Positions 34,953 through 44,463 are shown, counted from the first letter of the stretch. The stretch is 64,000 bases of DNA from CAWHHZ01 sp963829355 (GCA_963829355.1 CAWHHZ010000028.1:52146-116145), one strand, 5' to 3'. Made by a program: numbers and translations. Notes: generated from the sequence alone by a model not told the origin.

Positions 34953-36563
34953 TCACCTCGGATCCTGCTGAAGCCCCGGATCCACGCGCTCATCGGGGGC
35001 ACTCTCGCGCAAAGCCGTGAGGATTCGCCCATCCCGGTGATAGATGTCCGGCCTGAAGTGCAGGGTCCCATCGGGAGAGGTCCACGCGGTCCAATACAGG
35101 ATATGGATCGGGACATCGCGACGCACGAGCTCCGTTCTCTCCCTGGCCGAAGAGAGCGCCTCACGAATGGTCGCACGCTGCGCCGCTCCCAGAAGATACG
35201 TCGCGAGCTCGACCGGCTTTTCCAGCCGGATGCAACCGGAGCTGAAATCACGAACGTCCCGATTGAACAGCTCTCGCTCGGGTGAGTCGTGGAGATAGAC
35301 GTTGAACCGGTTGGGAAAGTTGAACTTGATCCGGCCGAGCGCGTTAGCCGGTCCCGGGTCTTGGCGAAGCCTGTAGGGGAAATGACTCTCCGAGAGCCTG
35401 GACCACGCTACAGTCGAGGGGTTGACCTCGCGATTACCGGCATACACGCGTATATGATTGCGGGCGAGATAGCCGGGATCGCGTTTGACCTTCTGAAGCA
35501 CGTCTGTCGCGGCGATGATCTCGGGAACGTTCCATGCGGGGTTGAACACGACGTGGCTGAGCCTGCTGCTCATCACGGGTGTCCTCCTGTACGGTCTTCC
35601 CACTACGATTTTCATCGACAATGCGTCCTCACCGTTCTCCACGACGTGGAGTGTGAACGAGGCAAGATTGACCAGGATGTGGTTCTCCCCGAGAGCGGCA
35701 GGAAGCCAGCGCCATCTCTCCAGGTTTGCGATGATCTGATCGATGCGCGCGCTCACTGGAACGTCCAGTGCTGCCCGGGTGGAGGGTCCGACCACACCGT
35801 CCTGGGCGAGACCATGACGGAGCTGAAACCGCTTGACTGCGAGCGCCACCCGATCGTCGAAGGTCTCGCTCGGAGGCACGGAGGAGTCGAGGTCTCCGGA
35901 GGCGATGAGACGTCGCCGCAGTGAGACGACAGTCGTGTGGCTGACGCCGGTTTTCAGCACTGGACCATCTCCGATCGCCGGCCATCCGCCCTCCGCCTCG
36001 ATCGACCGATATTTTCGCAGGGCGTCCTTCAGAGTTGCATACGCTGGCTCGGCGGGTCTGAGCTGGTCGAAACCGGCGGCAGGAGCTCCGGCCGCCAGAG
36101 ACGACTCCAGTAACGGGAGCAGGTCGCGCTCTGCCCGATCGATGAACCACTCGGCGCCGAGACTTCTCGGATCGGTCCGCCCCGCGAGGAGATGCTGGGC
36201 CGCCGTCAACCAGGCGTCCGTCATCATGACCTCACGAGCTGCAATTCTTTGCGCCGACGGCCTCTGCTCGATTGCACCGGTCAGAAGATCGATCTCTGCC
36301 CGATGGTACCCCGAGGGCCTGAGTCCATCATCCGCGAGACTATCGAGAGCCGTCAGCAAACGTTCCGCTGTGACGGTGTCCCAGGCCGGCGCAAATGCGC
36401 GTTGTTCGTAGAAGTAGAACACCGGAAGCGACGCATAAATTGGCTCAGTGCGCCCCGCGACACCAACAGTCGTTCCCGCCGCGACCAGCTCCCGTATGGC
36501 TTCATCCACTTCCTGCGCGGAGGAAGGCAGACAGAGAAGACACGCGAGAACCAGCAGGATCAT
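34953..36563 (-). CDS. Periplasmic L,D-transpeptidase (YcbB/LdtD type)
   Basis: The 536-residue precursor has a signal peptide (ILLVLACLLCLPSSAQ), an N-terminal scaffold domain, a peptidoglycan-binding domain (SETFDDRVALAVKRFQLRHGLAQDGVVGPSTRAAL runs across residues about 280-315) and a YkuD catalytic domain. The domain carries the active-site motif HDSP...RDFSSGCIRLE, with the nucleophile Cys in SSGCIRL. Such enzymes make 3-3 crosslinks or attach lipoproteins to the wall. The ATG at 36563 starts directly at the signal peptide; an upstream extension of 47 codons is rejected. It converges with the helicase, 18 bases apart. Confidence 0.87.
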   Translation of the reverse strand: MILLVLACLLCLPSSAQEVDEAIRELVAAGTTVGVAGRTEPIYASLPVFYFYEQRAFAPAWDTVTAERLLTALDSLADDGLRPSGYHRAEIDLLTGAIEQRPSAQRIAAREVMMTDAWLTAAQHLLAGRTDPRSLGAEWFIDRAERDLLPLLESSLAAGAPAAGFDQLRPAEPAYATLKDALRKYRSIEAEGGWPAIGDGPVLKTGVSHTTVVSLRRRLIASGDLDSSVPPSETFDDRVALAVKRFQLRHGLAQDGVVGPSTRAALDVPVSARIDQIIANLERWRWLPAALGENHILVNLASFTLHVVENGEDALSMKIVVGRPYRRTPVMSSRLSHVVFNPAWNVPEIIAATDVLQKVKRDPGYLARNHIRVYAGNREVNPSTVAWSRLSESHFPYRLRQDPGPANALGRIKFNFPNRFNVYLHDSPERELFNRDVRDFSSGCIRLEKPVELATYLLGAAQRATIREALSSARERTELVRRDVPIHILYWTAWTSPDGTLHFRPDIYHRDGRILTALRESAPDERVDPGLQQDPR

Positions 36564-36757
36564 CGTGTTCAGCCTCGAACAGTCTTTCGTTTCCAGGACG
36601 AACTGTGACCATTGAGCTGGCCCTGTCGAAAGCCATCTCCCCCCTCGTTCAGCGGCCCCCAGGCGCAGCTTGGCACTCCTTATCCCGTGAGCTCTCGAAC
36701 GCATGATCCACTCTACCCCTCTAGAGCATCCCCCACAACACCCCCCGCCCGCCGAAA

Positions 36758-36866
36758 GGGGTCACGTCTTTGATTTCCCGGTTGCTTGGGGTCACGTCTT
36801 TGATAGGCCGAAAGGGGTCACGTCTTTGATTTTCGGTTCGACTACCAAAAAACAAAGACGTGACCC
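36758..36866. repeat. REP cluster of the RAYT, left side
   Basis: Three direct copies of GGGGTCACGTCTTTGAT lie at 36758-36774, 36788-36804 and 36814-36830, and one inverted copy CAAAGACGTGACCC at 36853-36866. The last two form a perfect 14-base stem around a 24-base loop. The same word recurs in inverted orientation on the other side of the transposase gene. The stretch 36867-37099 holds no gene that I can recognise. Confidence 0.85.
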
Positions 36867-37099
36867 TGTTTGGAAGGCGTTTTGACACGTTTCGCGGGGC
36901 GATACGCGAGATGAGGATCAGCGATAGGGTTTAGCGAAGCGGTGCTGCACGCTGCGGAACAGTTCGTTTTCACTGCCGCGGAGCGTGAGTTTTGGCTCAA
37001 TAGCCGCGCGAGACGCGCTTTCAGACGCAGCTCCGCCCGCTGTGGCTGCGGAGACGAGCATTTTGGGACTTCAATTCGGTGATGAAGCGCGCCGGCGCG

Positions 37100-38098
37100 T
37101 CAGGTGGGGAGGGCGCGCGCCAGGTAGTGCTCGGGGAGTGGTGGCGCGTGCTTGCGCGCAACCGCGACACACTGGGCCACGATCGACTGCAGCTTTGGAT
37201 CTCGGCTCCTCTGCTCGCGGCATCGTCTCGCGAGGTTCGAGACATGTGCGGCGCTGCGAAGGCCGAGCTCGCGCGCAATCTCACGCAACGTTCTGAGGCC
37301 TTCCCAGTAGCCGAGCTCGGCGAAGACCATCCGCGCCAGATCGCCGCGCTTGGTTTTCAGCTCCTCCGGCGTCCTGCCCATCACCTCGCACACGGCACCG
37401 GTGATCGCATCGACCGAAGGCCGTCCGACGTCGCGCTGGTAGCGGGGATGTTCGGTGCTCCGTTTCTTCTCGTCGATCCACGCCTGGACCGTCTCGACGA
37501 AGGTCTCGCTGCCGTAGCAAAGCTTCCCAAGGAATGACGGCTCTTCGGCCCCCTCGACCCGCGCCATGATGAACTCCCGATACCCCGCTCTCCCCTCATC
37601 CTCGTCGCGGCTGAAGTGCAGCAGCCCATTCATCGACAACCACGGTTCGGCTGGGTCGATCCCAGCTTTCGCCCGGTAGCTCGACCACTCGTAGTCCTCC
37701 GGGCGCTCCACCATCCCGGCCCGCACCGGATTGAGAACGATGTAGCGCGCGACCTCCATCAGGTACGCGCCACCCTCGACCACCTGGGAGCCGAACCGGC
37801 CTCCGAACAAATGACCAGTCCGATCGTGTCTCTTGTTGAACCGTTGCGCGTACTTCGTCTGAAGCCGCTGCATACCGACCGAGAGGTTCGCCTCCGGTGT
37901 CTCGATCAGCAGATGGAAATGGTTGTCCATCAGACAGTAATCGTGGATCAGCCACCCGCACCGATCCGCTTCGGCCTCGAACAGCTCGAGAAAAAAAGCC
38001 TTGTCGAGATTGCCGAGGAAAATGTCCTCGCGATTGTTGCCCCGATTCGTGACGTGCTGGATCGCACCCGGAAGATCGACTCGAAGTTGTCTCGCCAT
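37100..38098 (-). mobile_element. REP-associated tyrosine transposase (RAYT, Y1/HUH family)
   Basis: The 332-residue protein is a TnpA-REP-like member of the Y1 transposase superfamily: MARQLRVDLPGAIQHVTNRGNN at the N-terminus, the metal-binding HUH pair in DNHFHLLIET, and the helix MQRLQTKYAQRFNKRH, whose Tyr is the expected nucleophile. A C-terminal extension (residues about 240-320) has a DnaA/HTH-like look. These enzymes cut and rejoin single-stranded REP hairpins. The gene is bracketed by GGGTCACGTCTTTG repeats at 36758-36866 and 38337-38413, inverted relative to each other, which are its likely substrates. The ATG at 38098 opens the conserved domain. Confidence 0.88.
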
Positions 38099-38336
38099 GA
38101 TGAGTCCGAGGCTCCCTCGGAATCGCCTCGATGTCCAGCAACACTCCGAAATCGATGAGTCTAGCGCCAAAAACCTCCTCGGAATGGAACCTCGGCAAGC
38201 CCGATTCTACGATGAGTAGAATTCCAGTTTCGAGTGGTCGCTGAAGCCGAATGTGCAGGCGCGCTTCAGCAATTCGACATTTGCCATTTTGCCGGATCAT
38301 CCACTCCTCGTAGATTTTCACGGTGAAACCGTCAAA

Positions 38337-38413
38337 CAAAGACGTGACCCCCATGGGTCTCAGGTCAAACCGTCAGGCAAAGACGTGACCCCATGGGTAC
38401 AAGACGTGACCCC
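38337..38413. repeat. REP cluster of the RAYT, right side
   Basis: Copies of CAAAGACGTGACCCC lie at 38337-38350, 38378-38392 and 38400-38413, each followed by CCATGGG, in inverse orientation to the left cluster. The 240 bases before it (38099-38336) contain no gene that I can support. Confidence 0.85.
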
Positions 38414-38446
38414 ATGGGTTCTGGTTCCGACCGCACCCGAGTGGAT

Positions 38447-39658
38447 TCACCTGACGTCGTCGATCTCGACGAACATCCATCGCGCAAACGCTAGCCATGT
38501 GAGGGCCCCGGCGATCCGGAGCCATCGTGGCGCGCCCAGGATGATGATCGCCGCCATCATGTGAAGCTCGGTCAACGCTCTCATGAAGCTCCAGTCCTCG
38601 ACCCAGATCAATCGTGACAAGGAAGCGCCGAGACTGGCGTACAGCAGGTAAGCCACCTTTACATGAGGTGCGGCACGGCTCCACCAAATCGCCGCGATTG
38701 TGATGGCTGCGAGCACTGCCAGAAACCAGAGCTCGGTCATCGCCACGCTCTCCCAGTGGTCCTGTCGATCTGAGACATCGCGTGCAAACCCGATCAGAGG
38801 TTGGAACGGAATGCCGAGATTGCCGCTACCCTGCGCCGCGGGGAGCACCCCCCATCGCAAATAGAGGCTCCAGTGCCAGAATGCCATGACGAGCATGGGA
38901 ACGATTCCGTGATGCCATGACAACATGCGGCTCCCGGTTCTGAGCCGTTCCCACATCCAGATGAGAACAATCGCAGCGGCGACGAGCACGGTCGTCTCGC
39001 GCGCCAGTACGGCAAGACTCAACAAGGCGGTCGCTCCCACGGAGGCCCAGGCGACTCCCCTCTCCGTCGCTACGAGCGCAGCGATCGCTCCAATCACGCA
39101 GCCAGCGGCCACGACCTCGGAGGTGTCGCGCACGATTGTCAGAAAGAAGCCGGGATAGAGAGCGGGCAACGCGCCCCATACGGCGTGTAGTCCGAACTTC
39201 CTGACGATGATCCCTCCGGCGAAGCCGATTGCTCCGAGAGTGAGGAGATTTACGAGGACCAGAGCACTCGGCACCAGCCGGGGAATGCCGAGCGACACAA
39301 ACCACACGAGGACCGGATACAAGATTCGCTGATGACGCCAGGCCGGTGTATCGAGCGTTACCCCCAGCTCCCTGTGTTCCGGCGTCCACGGATCGAGCGC
39401 CAGCCTGTAGAAGAACTGGCCGTCGTATCCGGCACCCTCATCGACGAGAATCGGAGACGGAACGGAACCGGCGTCGATGAACATGTCGCCAGCGACGACA
39501 AACCCCGACCAGTTGTCGTCGTTCTCGTTCAATTCGCCGCTCACCAGCGACCATCCGATCACCATTGCGACAAGTGCCGGGAGGAGAGGATGGCTGGCCC
39601 TGCGCATCAGACCGAGGGCGTATTCCGTCCGTGCTGGCGCAGTGGTTCTCTCCGTCAT
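38447..39658 (-). CDS. Polytopic membrane protein, possible GT-C glycosyltransferase
   Basis: The 403-residue protein has about nine or ten hydrophobic helices. The first extracytoplasmic loop carries GAGYDGQFFYRLALDP, a motif seen in GT-C-type membrane glycosyltransferases, where the acidic residue before the YDGQ group helps catalysis. No further assignment is possible. It starts four bases after the stop of the NhaC antiporter gene, so they form an operon, though a functional link is not obvious. It ends near the RAYT repeat cluster. Confidence 0.6.
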   Translation of the reverse strand: MTERTTAPARTEYALGLMRRASHPLLPALVAMVIGWSLVSGELNENDDNWSGFVVAGDMFIDAGSVPSPILVDEGAGYDGQFFYRLALDPWTPEHRELGVTLDTPAWRHQRILYPVLVWFVSLGIPRLVPSALVLVNLLTLGAIGFAGGIIVRKFGLHAVWGALPALYPGFFLTIVRDTSEVVAAGCVIGAIAALVATERGVAWASVGATALLSLAVLARETTVLVAAAIVLIWMWERLRTGSRMLSWHHGIVPMLVMAFWHWSLYLRWGVLPAAQGSGNLGIPFQPLIGFARDVSDRQDHWESVAMTELWFLAVLAAITIAAIWWSRAAPHVKVAYLLYASLGASLSRLIWVEDWSFMRALTELHMMAAIIILGAPRWLRIAGALTWLAFARWMFVEIDDVR

Positions 39659-39662
39659 TTCC

Positions 39663-41603
39663 TTATTCTACGGATGCCGGAAGTTCTTCATCGCTCCGTC
39701 TGCCCAGCCACAACACGCCTCCAACGATCACGATCGATCCCACGACGAGAGAAATCCAGGGGCTCAATCCGTAGCCGGTGGGGATGTCGCCAACCAGCAT
39801 GCCGAGGACCCCGACCCCTACTGCGTACGGCAACTGTGTCCGGACGTGAGCGATGTGATCACACCCCGTCGCCATGCTCGAGAGAATTGTCGTGTCGGAG
39901 ATCGGGGAACAGTGATCGCCCCAGACGCTTCCCGCGAGAACAGAAGAGATCGCGCCGAGAAGGGCGCCCGTGTAGATCGTGGTACCTGGAGCGTGGCCTG
40001 CCGTCACCGCAATACCGTGCGCGACGGGCACGACGAGCGGCATCAGGATGGCCATGGTTCCCCACGACGTGCCGGTGGCGAATGCGATCAGCGCCGACAT
40101 GATGAAGACGAGCACGCCCACCCAGTGCGGGGAAAGGATCCCCTGCGTCATCCCGACGACGTAGTCGGCGGTGTGAAGAGCTTCGGTAATCCCTCCGATT
40201 GACCATGCGAGAGTCAGCACGATCAGTGCGAGCAGCATCGCCTTAAAACCCTCCACCATTCCGCTCATCAGCTCGCGCAATGGCATCAGCCTCTGGGCGA
40301 GCGGAAGGAGCAGGGCCACGATCACACCGCTCATGGACGCCCAGAGAAGAGCCGCATAGCTGTTCGCATCAGAGAAGACGGCCTGCAGCCATCCTGCTGT
40401 CGAAGGATGCGCGGCACGATCGACTCCAGCTGAGCCGGTGATGAAGAGACCGATGACCGTCACAATGATGACCGTGACGATCGGTGCAATCGCGTTGATG
40501 GCTCTGTACGGGATCCCTTCGGGCGGAGTCAGAGCATCGCCCGTCGGATCGGCCAGAGGAACTGCATCATCGGCGAGGACTTTTCCGGTTGCGCGAGCAC
40601 GTCTCTCAGCCTTCAGCATCGGGCCGAAATCCTTGCCACTCGCCGCGATAACCAGCACTGTAAGCAGGGCAAAGATCGGATAGAAGCGATACGGAATCGA
40701 GGCGATGAAGGCTCCATACGCGTCCATCGTTATTCCGACAGAAGCGAACGCTGCTGCGATCAAACCGACCTCGAACCCGATCCATGTGGAGATAGGAAAG
40801 ATGCTCGAGACGGGCGCCGCCGTCGAGTCCACGATGTACGCAAGCTTCTCGCGACTCACCCTCAGCTTGTCCGTAATCGGTCTCATCGTTGAGCCGACGA
40901 TGAGCGAGTTCGCGTAATCGTCGAAGAAGATGAAGATCCCCATCATCCAGGTTGCAACCTGTCCTCGTTCAGCGCTGGTGGCCCAGCCTCGGATCTTGTC
41001 GACGATGCCGAGACTTCCTCCACTCTTCGAGATCAATCCGACCATGCCGCCGAGCAGAGTCGAGAACACGAGAATGGACGCGTGATCCGTATCCGCAAGC
41101 GCCGGAACAATGAAGTCGCCTATCGTCGATGCAAACGCAGGAAATGGTTTCCACCCTGCCAGGATCCACGCACCGGCCAGCACTCCGAGAAACAGGGAAA
41201 TCAGCACGTCGCGGAAAACGAGGGCCAGAATGATTGCGAGAAGCGGCGGCGCAATCGAGAGCCATCCCGGTATCGCTCGAACCTCGACCGTTTCCTCGAA
41301 CCCGGCCCCCCGCAACTCGACTGAATAAGAGGCGGCGTCTTTCGTCTCGTTCAGTACAACCTCGTTCTCCCCTCGGGACAGCTGCAGGTCCGAAACGCGA
41401 CTCCCGTCGATGACCACCTCCACCGGAAGCGTCGCACCTTCCGGGACCCCGGAGACCGTCACGGTCAGATGGAGCGGGCGTCCGCGCAACGCGGCGCCAT
41501 CTGCTTCGGCCGAAATTGACGGCTGCGACCACGCAGGAGTCGCTGGAAAGAGAGCGCAGATGAACAGGACGAGGGCGGGTGTACTCGAGCGTATGTTTTT
41601 CAT
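39663..41603 (-). CDS. nhaC: NhaC-family Na+/H+ antiporter with N-terminal extracytoplasmic domain
   Basis: The 646-residue protein begins with a signal-like segment (STPALVLFICALFPATPAWSQ) and a beta-rich domain of about 100 residues (LTVTVSGVPEGATLPVEVVIDG). The NhaC core follows: helices with FIFFDDYANSLIVGS and, late, ATGTSWGTMAILMPLVVP and GSVWGDHCSPISDTTILSS, the family signatures. It exchanges sodium, or an organic solute, for protons. The signal peptide plus Ig-like extension is unusual for NhaC and places that domain outside the cytoplasm. No Shine-Dalgarno sequence is seen. The membrane gene at 38447-39658 follows after four bases. Confidence 0.83.
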   Translation of the reverse strand: MKNIRSSTPALVLFICALFPATPAWSQPSISAEADGAALRGRPLHLTVTVSGVPEGATLPVEVVIDGSRVSDLQLSRGENEVVLNETKDAASYSVELRGAGFEETVEVRAIPGWLSIAPPLLAIILALVFRDVLISLFLGVLAGAWILAGWKPFPAFASTIGDFIVPALADTDHASILVFSTLLGGMVGLISKSGGSLGIVDKIRGWATSAERGQVATWMMGIFIFFDDYANSLIVGSTMRPITDKLRVSREKLAYIVDSTAAPVSSIFPISTWIGFEVGLIAAAFASVGITMDAYGAFIASIPYRFYPIFALLTVLVIAASGKDFGPMLKAERRARATGKVLADDAVPLADPTGDALTPPEGIPYRAINAIAPIVTVIIVTVIGLFITGSAGVDRAAHPSTAGWLQAVFSDANSYAALLWASMSGVIVALLLPLAQRLMPLRELMSGMVEGFKAMLLALIVLTLAWSIGGITEALHTADYVVGMTQGILSPHWVGVLVFIMSALIAFATGTSWGTMAILMPLVVPVAHGIAVTAGHAPGTTIYTGALLGAISSVLAGSVWGDHCSPISDTTILSSMATGCDHIAHVRTQLPYAVGVGVLGMLVGDIPTGYGLSPWISLVVGSIVIVGGVLWLGRRSDEELPASVE

Positions 41604-41689
41604 GATTCGGACGCCCGCACTATGGACATGGAGACTGGATGAGTCAAGTTGTTCCGGAAGGATCGAGAGTCTCGGGAGTCCCGACTCGA

Positions 41690-41832
41690 TAATGATTGGT
41701 CGTTGCTCGTCGGTCCATGGTTGTTGCTTGTTCGTCGCTGCTCGCTGGTCTGGTCGAATCCAAGGGTCCTTCAACCTTCACTTTCACCTTCACCTCGTCA
41801 CTTCGCTCCCCCCTCCACTTTGAACGTACAAT
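41690..41832. repeat. Short-period repeats and -10 box upstream of the patatin gene
   Basis: 41690-41760 is a degenerate GGTCGTTGCTCGTCGG-type tract, and 41765-41800 has TTCACTTTCACCTTCACC. A TACAAT box (41827-41832) lies seven bases before the ATG at 41840 without a ribosome-binding site. No gene is visible in the gap. Confidence 0.5.
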
Positions 41833-41839
41833 ACGCTTC

Positions 41840-43039
41840 ATGTCCTGCAGGTACTCGGATCTGGGAGTCGTTCTCAGCGGCGGCGGTGCCCGGGCGGCGT
41901 ATCAGGTGGGCGTTCTCATGGCGATTGCTCGCAGACGTCCCAATCTTCATTTCCCGATTATCACCGGCGTTTCCGCCGGTGCGATCAATGCGGCGTTCCT
42001 GGCGACGAGCAGAGCCGATACGCTGGAGACCGTGCGCTCTCTCGCACATCTGTGGAGCAATCTCGAGACGGGGAATGTCTTCGACATCCGCACTCGCTCT
42101 CTGACCAAGATGATCTTCAAATGGGGTCGGCGCCTTCTCTCCGGATCGAGCGGAGCCCATGCACAGGCGCGTGGCTTCGTCGACACCGATCCCCTCCGGT
42201 TGCTTCTCGCCACCATGCTGCCACACGATGATGGCCGTCTTCTCGGGATCAGGGAGAACCTGGACGAACAAAGGCTCCAGGCGGTCGCGCTGACTGCTCT
42301 GAACTATTCGACTGGCCAGACGGTCACCTGGGTACAGGGCAGCGACATCGATGTATGGGAGCGGCCGAACCGCAGAAGCCAGAAGGTCGACCTGACGATC
42401 GAACACGTGATGGCATCTTCGGCACTTCCGCTGTTCTTTCCTGCCATCAGTCTGGAGAACGGGTGGTTTGGTGACGGCGGCGTGAGACTCGTTGCGCCGC
42501 TCTCTCCGGCACTCCATCTCGGCGCCAGGCGAATCCTCGCCGTATCGACCCGTTACGAGCGATCGTTCGAGGAAGCCGACGAAGACGAAACCTCTGTCTA
42601 CCCTCCCCCCGGCCAGATCATCGGACAACTGATGAAGGCGATCTTTCTCGATCTGGTCGACCAGGATGTCCTGAGACTCGAGCGTCTCAACCAGTTGCTG
42701 ATGCGAGTCGAGGAGGAGGAGCGACTCGGCCTCAGCGTGGTCGATCTCGTCGTGGTTCGACCGTCAGTCAACCTTGGGAAACTGGCCGCCGAGTTCGAGC
42801 CCGAGCTACCACGATCGTTTCGGTTTCTCGCGCGCGGCCTGGGCTCGAAAGAAACAGAGAGTCCCGACTTCCTCTCGATTCTCATGTTCCAACCAGGCTA
42901 CCTCCAGAGACTGATCGAGATCGGCGAGGCAGATGCGGAAGCGCGGATGGACGAGCTCCTCGATCTCGTCGATGGACCTGACGAGCCGGCTCCAGTCAAA
43001 TGCGACTCGGTCGACGATCTGTATCGCGCCGCCGAGTAA
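41840..43039 (+). CDS. Patatin-like phospholipase
   Basis: The 399-residue protein has the patatin oxyanion motif LSGGGARAAYQVG (about residue 11), the nucleophile elbow GVSAG (GXSXG) near residue 44 and the catalytic Asp in FGDGGVR near residue 212. Patatin lipases hydrolyse acyl esters of membrane lipids. No signal peptide or membrane helix is seen. The C-terminal 140 residues, largely helical and acidic (SVYPPPGQIIGQLMKAIFLD), match RssA-like longer family members. The ATG at 41840 is placed by the conserved N-terminus and by a TACAAT box seven bases upstream. The next gene starts 52 bases later from its own TATAAT box. Confidence 0.85.
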   Translation: MSCRYSDLGVVLSGGGARAAYQVGVLMAIARRRPNLHFPIITGVSAGAINAAFLATSRADTLETVRSLAHLWSNLETGNVFDIRTRSLTKMIFKWGRRLLSGSSGAHAQARGFVDTDPLRLLLATMLPHDDGRLLGIRENLDEQRLQAVALTALNYSTGQTVTWVQGSDIDVWERPNRRSQKVDLTIEHVMASSALPLFFPAISLENGWFGDGGVRLVAPLSPALHLGARRILAVSTRYERSFEEADEDETSVYPPPGQIIGQLMKAIFLDLVDQDVLRLERLNQLLMRVEEEERLGLSVVDLVVVRPSVNLGKLAAEFEPELPRSFRFLARGLGSKETESPDFLSILMFQPGYLQRLIEIGEADAEARMDELLDLVDGPDEPAPVKCDSVDDLYRAAE

Positions 43040-43078
43040 ATGATTCTCGAGCGCCTGTCCCTCGAAATTCGTTCCCCA

Positions 43079-43084
43079 TATAAT
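43079..43084 (+). promoter_or_regulatory. Consensus -10 box TATAAT, leaderless start
   Basis: A perfect TATAAT is followed by seven bases (CCGCGAC) and the ATG at 43092, with no ribosome-binding site. This is the clearest member of the leaderless set. Confidence 0.6.
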
Positions 43085-43091
43085 CCGCGAC

Positions 43092-44225
43092 ATGAAACGG
43101 ATTACTGTATTGGGATGTGGTCTTGTCGGTGGAACAATCGTTCGCGATCTCGCGGCCGATCCGGAATTGTCAGTTCGAGTCGTCGATCTTTCTGACGCGG
43201 CGCTCGAGAAACTGGACGCGAACGTCGAGCGCGAGCGGGCGGACCTGTCAGATCAGAGTGAGATCCGCCGCGTCATCGCCGATGCCGATGTCGTCGTCGG
43301 TGCGGTCCCCGGACGTTTTGGCCAGGAGATGCTCCGTACAGTGATCGGCGAGGGGAAACCGATCAGTGATATCTCGTTCGCACCCGAGAATCCTCTGGAG
43401 CTCGACGGGCTCGCCAGGGAAAAGAATGTCACGGCAGTCGTGGATGCTGGCGTGTCCCCGGGCCTCTCGAACCTTGCGGTAGGACGAGGGGATGCGCTGC
43501 TGGACCACATCGTGAGCGCGAGGATTCTGGTTGGCGGACTGCCCGTCCCCCGCTACTGGCCGTACGAGTACCGTTCCGTCTTCTCGCCGACCGATGTCAT
43601 CGAGGAGTACACCCGCCCGGCGAGACTGGTGGAGAACGGGCGGGTCGAGACGCGAGAGGCCCTCTCCGAGGTGGAGCTGATCGAGTTCGAGGGAATCGGT
43701 TCACTGGAAGCGTTCAACACCGACGGTCTCCGGACTCTGCTCGACACCGTCACGGCCGACAACATGAAAGAGAAAACGCTGCGCTACCCGGGACACGTCG
43801 ACCGGATGCGCATGATGCGCGAGACCGGATTCTTCTCGGACGACCCGGTCGTCGTCGATGGAGTCGAGATCATCCCTCGACGTCTGACCGAGACGCTGAT
43901 GTTCGACCAGTGGCGGCGCCCGGAGGACGAAGAGGAGCTGACGGTGATGCGCGTCGACGTCGAGGGGCGGCAGGCAGACACCACCAGACACTACCGCTTC
44001 GATCTTCTCGATCGTACCGACATGAAGACGAAGACTTCTTCGATGGCGAGAACGACAGGATTCCCCTGCGCGATCATCGCGCGGCTGCTCGCACGAGGCG
44101 TTATCCGAACACCCGGGGTTCTGCCGCTGGAGATTCTCGGACGCGACGAGTCGCTCTACGACCAGATCGTTGCGGAGCTGGCCCGGCGGAACGTCAAACT
44201 GGAGATGCGCGAAGTCGGCGAGTAG
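43092..44225 (+). CDS. Saccharopine dehydrogenase-like NAD(P)-dependent oxidoreductase
   Basis: The 377-residue protein has an N-terminal Rossmann fold (RITVLGCGLVGGTIVRDLA; VRVVDLSD for the adenine ribose) and the saccharopine-dehydrogenase C-terminal domain (VVDAGVSPGLSNLAVG, EYTRPARLVENG, LRYPGHVDRM). Bacterial relatives include lysine-pathway enzymes (Lys9-like) and carboxynorspermidine synthase; the substrate cannot be read here. It is probably cytoplasmic and monocistronic: a REP element follows nine bases after the stop, and a TATAAT box precedes the start. Confidence 0.82.
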   Translation: MKRITVLGCGLVGGTIVRDLAADPELSVRVVDLSDAALEKLDANVERERADLSDQSEIRRVIADADVVVGAVPGRFGQEMLRTVIGEGKPISDISFAPENPLELDGLAREKNVTAVVDAGVSPGLSNLAVGRGDALLDHIVSARILVGGLPVPRYWPYEYRSVFSPTDVIEEYTRPARLVENGRVETREALSEVELIEFEGIGSLEAFNTDGLRTLLDTVTADNMKEKTLRYPGHVDRMRMMRETGFFSDDPVVVDGVEIIPRRLTETLMFDQWRRPEDEEELTVMRVDVEGRQADTTRHYRFDLLDRTDMKTKTSSMARTTGFPCAIIARLLARGVIRTPGVLPLEILGRDESLYDQIVAELARRNVKLEMREVGE

Positions 44226-44234
44226 AAGTGACTT

Positions 44235-44398
44235 GTCGTCCTGAGAGGCTGTGAAAAATCCTGCGTGCCCTGCGCTGGAATCTTTCACAGCCTCTGAGCG
44301 AACGAAGGATCGGGTGCGTCCTGACTGTCCCGTACTTACCGTCCAGGAGAGCCGGGCCGTACGAGATTCTTCGCCGTCCTGCGGCGGCTCAGAATGAC
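44235..44398. repeat. REP-like palindromic element with nested insertion
   Basis: It starts GTCGTCCTGAG and ends CTCAGAATGAC, a family member. Its left end is interrupted at 44246-44293 by a 48-bp inverted-repeat insert flanked by CTGAG. Confidence 0.8.
44246..44293. mobile_element. 48-bp miniature inverted-repeat element with 5-bp target duplication
   Basis: Left end AGGCTGTGAAAAATCC and right end GGAATCTTTCACAGCCT are inverted copies. CTGAG occurs on each side (44241-44245 and 44294-44298), as a target duplication would. Removing the insert and one CTGAG restores an intact REP start. A 22-bp derivative sits in the mirror-image site of the REP at 6718. Confidence 0.65.
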
Positions 44399-44463
44399 AG
44401 CCTCCCGGCGGCTATTTTCGGAGCAGCGAAGGATGACAAGCTCTCGCGTGCCCCGCCTTCCCC

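Noticed and set aside
36829..36850. GGTTCGACTACC resembling a tRNA T-loop
   Set aside because: It is the loop of a REP hairpin; no acceptor, D or anticodon stem can be built around it.
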